A stretch of DNA of 64,000 nucleotides, from NCBI GenBank assembly GCA_001567255.1, contig LNBW01000053.1, positions 1 through 64,000 on the forward strand. The letters run 5' to 3'. The position numbers and the translations under genes are program-made. The DNA is from Bacteroidetes bacterium OLB9 (lineage in GTDB: Bacteria > Bacteroidota > Bacteroidia > Chitinophagales > Saprospiraceae). The notes beneath the pieces are model-generated. The model did not search any database. It had not been told where the DNA came from and worked only from the letters and a program-made list of their open reading frames with translations. How positions within the stretch are numbered: position 1 is the first letter of the stretch; each line of letters begins with the position of its first letter. Positions 58,214 to 64,000 of this stretch are shown piece after piece.

Positions 58214-59206
58214 TTAATATGGCAATGGCACACGATCAAAATCAACTAATTCATACGTTGCATCATCGATTAAAAAACTAATCGGTGGATATGGATAGTG
58301 GTGTACCTTGTCAAGTGGAATGCCCCAAGGTTGCCACATATTAGTTAAGACTTGTGCGAATATGTCATCTTTCCATTCATTGAATTTGTTGGCTGCTACT
58401 TCCTCCGGAATTTCGGGTAGTTTGAATGTGATGGTATCACCATCTTGCTTTATAATATAGTCTGGCATGGCTTTAAGCAAAAAGTTGGTATATAGGAATC
58501 TTCCGTATAATTCTTCAAATTGCGCCGGATGTAGTGTCGCTCCTCCAATCTTATCTAATATTTCTTGTTGATATTTTTTGACCTCTCCATTATCTTGCAT
58601 ACTGCATATGATGCCAAACCCATTCATATTTAGACAGAAGTTGAGGTCTTTGGTTTCGTCTTTGTAATTTAGCACATCTTTAGAAAGATGGACGCGATAC
58701 ATAACCATTGACCAAGGTGTAAAGCCTTCAAACGCTATCGGCCTTACTAGTGACTGCAACATGAACAAAAGATTGCGTAGTTTTTTTTGCATGTGTGCAG
58801 ATATTTGAAATGGCTTGTTCATGAGGATATATTGATTACGAGCATAATCAAAGTCTTGATACAATACACCGTACAACACACGAGCCATCCATTGGAATAT
58901 GGTCAGTTGTGGAAGTGCTCTTACGGCCTCAAATCCGGTTTCAAATGCAAGCTGAGTGACTTCATCCAGTTTTTTTACAGCTTCTATAACCTCAGGTGAT
59001 GCCGGTAGTTTCATGTCTTTATATTTGACCCTGATGAGGTCCAGCAACATGATGGTGGCATTATCGAGCTGGTAGCGATCTAAAAGCCATTGTGGGAAGA
59101 CCTGAATAAAGTGATCGCTTCCTTCTTCTAAAGGCTGACCGGTTAGAAAACAGATATTTTGATCGAAAATGATTTTTTCAAATGGATTGAAAAGCGGTTG
59201 TGTCAT
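58214..59206 (-). CDS. Hypothetical protein, conserved-looking
   Basis: A 330-residue soluble protein with no signal or membrane span. It begins NPFEKIIFDQNICFLTGQPL, then has a mainly helical body with FQWMARVLYGVLYQDFDYAR and a C-terminal part with PWGIPLDKVHHYPYPPISFL. I recognise no named family. CFLTGQ at the start resembles one half of a treble-clef knuckle, but a second Cys pair is not evident. It is convergent with the second cyanophycinase-like gene, and the nuoN gene lies downstream on the same strand. Confidence 0.75.
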   Translation of the reverse strand: MTQPLFNPFEKIIFDQNICFLTGQPLEEGSDHFIQVFPQWLLDRYQLDNATIMLLDLIRVKYKDMKLPASPEVIEAVKKLDEVTQLAFETGFEAVRALPQLTIFQWMARVLYGVLYQDFDYARNQYILMNKPFQISAHMQKKLRNLLFMLQSLVRPIAFEGFTPWSMVMYRVHLSKDVLNYKDETKDLNFCLNMNGFGIICSMQDNGEVKKYQQEILDKIGGATLHPAQFEELYGRFLYTNFLLKAMPDYIIKQDGDTITFKLPEIPEEVAANKFNEWKDDIFAQVLTNMWQPWGIPLDKVHHYPYPPISFLIDDATYELVDFDRVPLPY

Positions 59207-59228
59207 GATACATATGATTCCACAATCA

Positions 59229-59236
59229 CAAAGATA
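59229..59236 (-). promoter_or_regulatory. -7 element upstream of the 330-residue hypothetical gene
   Basis: On the minus strand TATCTTTG matches TAnnTTTG, 22 bases before the ATG at 59206. No -33 TTTG lies at ideal spacing. Confidence 0.5.
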
Positions 59237-59309
59237 TACAAAATTTCCTCTTCAGGTGAACCTGATTTTAAATTTTCAATAGTACCAAAGTATGGTTTGA
59301 ATTGCTATC

Positions 59310-60728
59310 TTACATACCGATCATCGATAGAAATGCACTAGGGAAGACACCCATCCATAATATCACTACAAATAAGACAGCGACTACAGCCTGCATCAAA
59401 ATAGAATGCTTTCCTATGTAGAATTCGTGTTGGGTTTCACTTCTCGTCAACATTACCTGTACAACCTTTAGGTAGTAGAATAGTCCTATAGTGCTGGATA
59501 CTACCAGAGAAAGTAGTAAAACGATTTTACCGGCTGACATACCGGAAGAAAGAAGATAAAACTTACCCATAAAACCAGCAGTAAATGGAATTCCGGCCAG
59601 AGACAACAACACTAATGTAAAGAATGCAGCTAGCCAAGGTTTTGACCAGAACAGCCCACGATAATTTTCTATCATGTACGGCTCACCGTCGTGTTCAGAA
59701 GTCAAATAAGTGATCATACCGAAAGCAGCTAAAATACTTGCAAAGTACGCTGTCAAATAAAATGCAGACGATCGGATACCATCATCAGAGAACGCTAGGA
59801 AACCCACCATTAAATATCCCAGATGTGAAATGGACGAATAGGCGAGTAGTCGTTTAAGATTTTTCTGCTGCAGTCCAAGCCAGTTTCCTACAAACATGGA
59901 AGCAATAGCCAGTACGGCAAAAACCACCCAAATATTATCATTATTCAAGCCACCGATACTATAGAATAATCTGAGAAGAAAAACAAACGCAGCACCTTTA
60001 CTAATGGTTGCTACAAAGGTAGAAACCGGTGCAGGAGCAGCAGAATATATGTCCGGGGTCCAGAAATGAAACGGTACCAAAGCCATTTTAAAACCAAAGC
60101 CTACGATGGTTAGTCCTAAACCTGTCAATAGCAGTAAACTGAAAGAACCTTCAGCAGGTGTTTGAGTCAGCTGTGCCAAACTCATAGAACCAGTGGAAAG
60201 ATAAATAAGAGAAAACCCAAATAATATAAACCCAGTAGCTACAGCTGCTAAAATCAGATATTTGATACTGGCTTCGATGGAGATTTCTAATTTTTTAAGA
60301 TAACCTATCAAGGCAAAAACGGACACACTCAAGATCTCAAGTGAGATAACAAAAGAAATAAAGTGGTTGCTTATGGTCATCAACACAGCTCCTAGCGTGG
60401 CCAGGATCAACAAAATAAAGTACTCTTCCTTTACCTCTTTTTGAATTCTGAAATATGGATAACTAAATATCGTGATGATAAAAGCTGATGCTATGATTAA
60501 GCCTGAAAGGAACTTGCCCAGAGGGTCAGCTAGCAATAGTTCGGTCACTGGTCTAGTTTCCGTCGGATTAAGAACGAGTATTCCAAAGGCAGCAAGAAAG
60601 GTTGCTAATGTCAATCCGTAACTCAGGGTATAATCTCTTTTTACGGCAATCGCCAGCATGACAATGACAGCGCCAACTGCCATAACAATCTCCGGCATCA
60701 AAAAATGTATATCTTGTAATGTTACCAT
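59310..60728 (-). CDS. nuoN: NADH-quinone oxidoreductase subunit N
   Basis: A 472-residue, 14-helix proton-pumping subunit of respiratory complex I. Antiporter-like blocks are FGFKMALVPFHFWTPDIYSA, APAPVSTFVATISKGAAFVF and LKRLLAYSSISHLGYLMVGF. Glu and Lys residues in the helical core are preserved in this arrangement. It lies 20 bases downstream of nuoM and is the last gene of the visible nuo run. The 3' end is followed by the promoter of the next minus-strand gene. Confidence 0.95.
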   Translation of the reverse strand: MVTLQDIHFLMPEIVMAVGAVIVMLAIAVKRDYTLSYGLTLATFLAAFGILVLNPTETRPVTELLLADPLGKFLSGLIIASAFIITIFSYPYFRIQKEVKEEYFILLILATLGAVLMTISNHFISFVISLEILSVSVFALIGYLKKLEISIEASIKYLILAAVATGFILFGFSLIYLSTGSMSLAQLTQTPAEGSFSLLLLTGLGLTIVGFGFKMALVPFHFWTPDIYSAAPAPVSTFVATISKGAAFVFLLRLFYSIGGLNNDNIWVVFAVLAIASMFVGNWLGLQQKNLKRLLAYSSISHLGYLMVGFLAFSDDGIRSSAFYLTAYFASILAAFGMITYLTSEHDGEPYMIENYRGLFWSKPWLAAFFTLVLLSLAGIPFTAGFMGKFYLLSSGMSAGKIVLLLSLVVSSTIGLFYYLKVVQVMLTRSETQHEFYIGKHSILMQAVVAVLFVVILWMGVFPSAFLSMIGM

Positions 60729-60748
60729 CGTTGGTTTCCTTTTATGGA

Positions 60749-62296
60749 TTAATTACTTAATTCGTTTGTTTCTATCAGAATCTCATTCATACCTATTTCC
60801 TGTGGTTGGTCTTGAGATTCCATCTGTATCAGTTCCATTTTGTCAAAAGCAGACTGCGCAGTACCTATGACAGATTGAGGGAATAGACCCAACCAGATTA
60901 TGGCGACCGTCAAACTGCCCATCACTAACCATTCGCGTGCATTGAAGTCAGGAAGTGTCCATTCTTTAACAGATGGTGACTGATGGAATATTTTCTGCAA
61001 AATTCTCAATGAATAGGTGACGGATACGATCAATCCCAGTGTAGCTAATACAGCCAATAACACGTCATACTGCCAAGCACCTGCTAATGTCAAAAATTCT
61101 GATACAAAATTGGCCAGACCTGGCAATCCTAATGATGCCATCACAAACACAAGTGTAAATCCACCCATATTTGGCATGTTCTTCCAGAATCCGCCCATCT
61201 CGTTCATATCCAGGGTGCCTGTTCTTTCGAATATAAATTCAGAGATGATAAATAGACCGGCTATACTCAAACCATGGGCAACCATCTGCATCATTACACC
61301 TTGAAAAGCGAGCATATTAAAAGAAAAAACACCCACTAGTATAAAACCCATGTGGCTAAAACTTGAAAAAGCTATGAGTCTCTTTAGATTGCGCTGAGCA
61401 TAAGATAATTTAGCTCCATATAGGATAGCAAGTGCGCCTATCAATATCGCTGGAATGGCAATACTTTGGGCTGCTTCAGGAAAGAGCGGCACGACAAATC
61501 GAATCAAACCGTAAGCAGCAGTCTTGGACATGAGCCCCGCAATAATAATACTCCCTGCTGATGGTGATTCTGCATATGCATCCGGCAACCAACTGTGGAA
61601 TGGGAGTGCCGGTAATTTCACCAGAAATGCAGCTAAAAATCCACACATCAACCAGAATGCAGTGCTGCCATTCGGTAGATTACTAAGCAATTTGAAATAA
61701 TCAAAAGTATATTCACCAGTCTGGCTACCGTGATAGTAGTACAAGCCTAATATGGAGAGCAACATCATCAATCCACTGATTTGAGTGAAAAGGAAAAACT
61801 TCCACCCTGCATATTTGCTGTTTTCATGACCCCATATTACCATTACAAAGTACATAGGTACAAGCATAATCTCCCAAAAGAAATAAAACAACATCATGTC
61901 CATAGCTAAGAACACGCCGCTAATCCCTGCCAATAACCACAGAATATTAAAGTGGAAGAAACCAAGGTTTTTCTGAATGCTCTTCCAGGATACAAGTACG
62001 GATAATATTCCAAGGAAGAAAGTGAGGCTGAGCATCACTAAACTGATACCATCCATTGCTAAATGGAAATTCATACCAAATTGTGGTATCCAGCTGTAAT
62101 TTACATCTTCAATCCAGGCATTTTGAGCAGATAAAGATACACCTCCTTGATTTACCCAAATATTACTCACAATCAGAAAATCAGCTATCAATGCCAGTAA
62201 TGCAATCCATCTTGGTGCCGATTGGCTGAATGAAGCACTTAACCAAGCGAGCAAACCGCCGCCCATAAGTATCGCTAAAATTGTTATTAATGTCAT
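60749..62296 (-). CDS. nuoM: NADH-quinone oxidoreductase subunit M
   Basis: A 515-residue, 14-helix proton-pumping subunit of complex I. Signatures are FHLAMDGISLVMLSLTFFLG, FFWEIMLVPMYFVMVIWGHE (carrying the conserved Glu), VKLPALPFHSWLPDAYAESP (carrying the conserved Lys) and NLKRLIAFSSFSHMGFILVG. The C terminus has an unusual acidic tail of about 30 residues (MELIQMESQDQPQEIGMNEI). The start ATG overlaps the nuoL stop (ATGA), so the two are translationally coupled. Confidence 0.95.
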   Translation of the reverse strand: MTLITILAILMGGGLLAWLSASFSQSAPRWIALLALIADFLIVSNIWVNQGGVSLSAQNAWIEDVNYSWIPQFGMNFHLAMDGISLVMLSLTFFLGILSVLVSWKSIQKNLGFFHFNILWLLAGISGVFLAMDMMLFYFFWEIMLVPMYFVMVIWGHENSKYAGWKFFLFTQISGLMMLLSILGLYYYHGSQTGEYTFDYFKLLSNLPNGSTAFWLMCGFLAAFLVKLPALPFHSWLPDAYAESPSAGSIIIAGLMSKTAAYGLIRFVVPLFPEAAQSIAIPAILIGALAILYGAKLSYAQRNLKRLIAFSSFSHMGFILVGVFSFNMLAFQGVMMQMVAHGLSIAGLFIISEFIFERTGTLDMNEMGGFWKNMPNMGGFTLVFVMASLGLPGLANFVSEFLTLAGAWQYDVLLAVLATLGLIVSVTYSLRILQKIFHQSPSVKEWTLPDFNAREWLVMGSLTVAIIWLGLFPQSVIGTAQSAFDKMELIQMESQDQPQEIGMNEILIETNELSN

Positions 62297-64000
62297 AATA
62301 CCATAATGATTGTAAGGATGATAAATGCGCCCAGACCTAAGCCAAGAAGATAATATCTCAGTTTACCATTTTGTGTTGTACTCAAGGCACTGTTGAATGC
62401 AAGATTCAGTTTTCCGATGCCTTTATATATACTATCTACAAAATCATTTTCATCGATTTTTGCCAGCCAAACCATCGGATTTACAAAAAGTGTATTGTAT
62501 AACTTATCAAAATCCCATCCTCGGGCAAAAAATCCGGAAATTCCCTGCATCTCTACATTAGAAGCTTCACTTTGAGGCGCTCCTTGTCCGTATTTTTTCC
62601 ATGCAAGGAAAGCACCACCGAGCGCCAATAATCCCGCTAGAGCCTGCAATAAACCTTCGCTAAGCATTGGACTATCTTGTAGGTTGACATGAGGCACTAC
62701 ATTTTCCATATAATGACCAAAGATGGCAAAATCACCAAAGTTATGCGGCAATTCTATAAATCCTGCTACTAGTGATAGTATTCCTAAAATAACTAAAGGT
62801 ATCTTGATGGCCATGCCTGGTTGGTGGCTAACCTTGGTTTTTTGCTCACCGAAGAAAGTGAGAAATACCATCCTGAACGTATATAAAGCGGTCAGAAATG
62901 CAGCAATGCTTCCTAGTAGCCAAAGCCAAATACTACCTTTTGTACCGGCAAATGAATACCAGAGTATGGCATCTTTACTGTAAAATCCTGCTGTTATAAG
63001 CGGAATGGAAGCCAATGCTGCCGATCCGAATAGAAATGTCCAGAAAACCATTGGTATTTTGTTTTTTAATCCACCCATTTTAAACATATCTTGCTCATGA
63101 TGAAGGGCAAGGATCACCGCACCGGCTCCGAGGAAGAGCAAAGCCTTAAAGAAGGCATGAATCATAAAGTGGAAAACAGCAGCAGACCATGCACCTACTC
63201 CACATGCAAGGAACATATAACCTATCTGGCTGATGGTAGAGTAGGCGAGGACGCGTTTAATATCTCTTTGATATAGCGCACTCACAGAAGCAATAAATAG
63301 TGTTAATCCTCCGATGACTGCTACTAAAAACTGTACACTTGGCGCTAGTTCGAAGATGACGAAAGTTCTTGTCAACAAATAAACACCAGCAGTTACCATC
63401 GTAGCAGCATGAATGAGCGCACTCACAGGTGATGGACCAGCCATCGCATCTGGAAGCCACGTTTGCAATGGTAACTGTGCAGACTTACCCAAGGCGCCAC
63501 CAAGTAAAAGCAGTGCAGCCCAGAATGCAAGTGGATTATTACCGTTCCACACCTCAGGAGCTGCCGCAAGTATTTCCGAAATATTCAGTGTATTAAAACT
63601 CTTCACTAGCAGAAAGAAACCTAGAATCATGGAAGTATCTCCGATTCTTGTCACTAAGAATGATTTTCTTGCAGCAGCTGCATTACTTTCTGCATTATTT
63701 TTGTCGCCATAATAAAATCCGATTAGTAGGAAGCTACAAAGACCTACGCCTTCCCAGCCTAAATAAAGGAGTAGTAGGTCATTAGCCAGAACTAGGATGA
63801 GCATACTCGTTACAAATAGGTTCATATAGGCAAAGAACCGTGCGTAACCTTCTTCATCTCTCATGTACTCTGCCGAAAACAAGTGTATTAGAAATCCTAC
63901 AAAAGTTATCACAAAGATAAAAGTCATAGAAAGTGCATCCAGGTGGAACGTGACTTCAGGATGAAAACTTCCTATACTGAACCATGTCCACAAGTGTTGC
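62293..64000 (-). CDS. nuoL: NADH-quinone oxidoreductase subunit L, 5' end outside window
   Basis: The visible 569 codons cover most of the largest antiporter-like subunit of complex I; the reading frame stays open to the window edge, so the N terminus is missing. Blocks seen are VGLCSFLLIGFYYGDKNNAE, AARKSFLVTRIGDTSMILG, LPLQTWLPDAMAGPSPVSAL, IHAATMVTAGVYLL and ALYQRDIKRVLAYSTISQIG. The long C-terminal part carries the amphipathic connecting-helix region and a last span (YLLGLGLGAFIILTIIMVL). It overlaps nuoM by four bases. Confidence 0.95.
   Translation of the reverse strand, partial: QHLWTWFSIGSFHPEVTFHLDALSMTFIFVITFVGFLIHLFSAEYMRDEEGYARFFAYMNLFVTSMLILVLANDLLLLYLGWEGVGLCSFLLIGFYYGDKNNAESNAAAARKSFLVTRIGDTSMILGFFLLVKSFNTLNISEILAAAPEVWNGNNPLAFWAALLLLGGALGKSAQLPLQTWLPDAMAGPSPVSALIHAATMVTAGVYLLTRTFVIFELAPSVQFLVAVIGGLTLFIASVSALYQRDIKRVLAYSTISQIGYMFLACGVGAWSAAVFHFMIHAFFKALLFLGAGAVILALHHEQDMFKMGGLKNKIPMVFWTFLFGSAALASIPLITAGFYSKDAILWYSFAGTKGSIWLWLLGSIAAFLTALYTFRMVFLTFFGEQKTKVSHQPGMAIKIPLVILGILSLVAGFIELPHNFGDFAIFGHYMENVVPHVNLQDSPMLSEGLLQALAGLLALGGAFLAWKKYGQGAPQSEASNVEMQGISGFFARGWDFDKLYNTLFVNPMVWLAKIDENDFVDSIYKGIGKLNLAFNSALSTTQNGKLRYYLLGLGLGAFIILTIIMVL

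Noticed and set aside
1..64000. CRISPR arrays, rRNA and tRNA genes
   Set aside because: I looked for regularly spaced repeats and conserved RNA signatures and found none I could support.

Overview
The window looks like a chromosomal segment from an AT-rich Bacteroidota bacterium, most likely of the Saprospiraceae/Chitinophagales type. The evidence is type IX secretion (T9SS) sorting domains, SusC/SusD and FecR/TonB-receptor/DUF4249 modules, many lipoproteins, the family-typical -7 promoter motif TAnnTTTG, and Bacteroidota-style lepB (N-terminal DUF5684-like part) and GTP-type PEP carboxykinase. No rRNA, tRNA or CRISPR was seen.

Layout. 1-580: relic of a tyrosine recombinase beside an inverted repeat. 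581-7370: pckG (minus), then surE, a small membrane protein, lpxB and pnuC, then lepB. 7371-8900: decayed region with a broken leucine-rich-repeat-like gene and a T9SS-tail remnant. 8930-25000: mixed housekeeping and envelope genes (nuclease-like protein, SpoU methyltransferase, metallopeptidase lipoprotein, mgsA, S9 peptidase, ECF sigma factor, beta-helix lipoprotein, M43-like T9SS protease, tilS, DUF1684, PD40 and WD40 proteins). 25121-37625: phosphopantetheinyl transferase, a giant T9SS metalloprotease, PASTA protein, rhodanese, Sua5/YciO, MATE exporter, oligopeptidase B overlapping an old-yellow-enzyme gene, esterase. 37789-43498: GNAT plus a complete ECF sigma/FecR/TonB receptor/DUF4249 uptake locus. 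43746-48842: triple DUF2249 protein with D-serine dehydratase, an IS5-type relic, and a CPA2 antiporter. 49182-58200: a SusC/SusD operon with two PKD/beta-propeller lipoproteins and two exported cyanophycinase-like peptidases, which is the most interesting locus. 58214-64000: unknown protein and the end of a nuo operon (nuoN, nuoM, partial nuoL).

A striking overall feature is that at least 12 conserved genes, including housekeeping lepB, are interrupted by 17 one-base (or similarly small) length changes, 16 of them in A or T runs and one in an AA pair. Correcting each one restores a full-length family protein. I infer these are mostly consensus errors of the assembly rather than true pseudogenes, and I give the repaired gene extents below. 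By contrast, the relics at 216-400, 7869-8867 and 46010-46436 carry deletions or nonsense changes and look genuinely dead.

The genes fit a surface-attached heterotroph living on protein and polymers: exported proteases, TonB/Sus uptake, gluconeogenesis through PEP carboxykinase, complex I respiration and lipid A synthesis.
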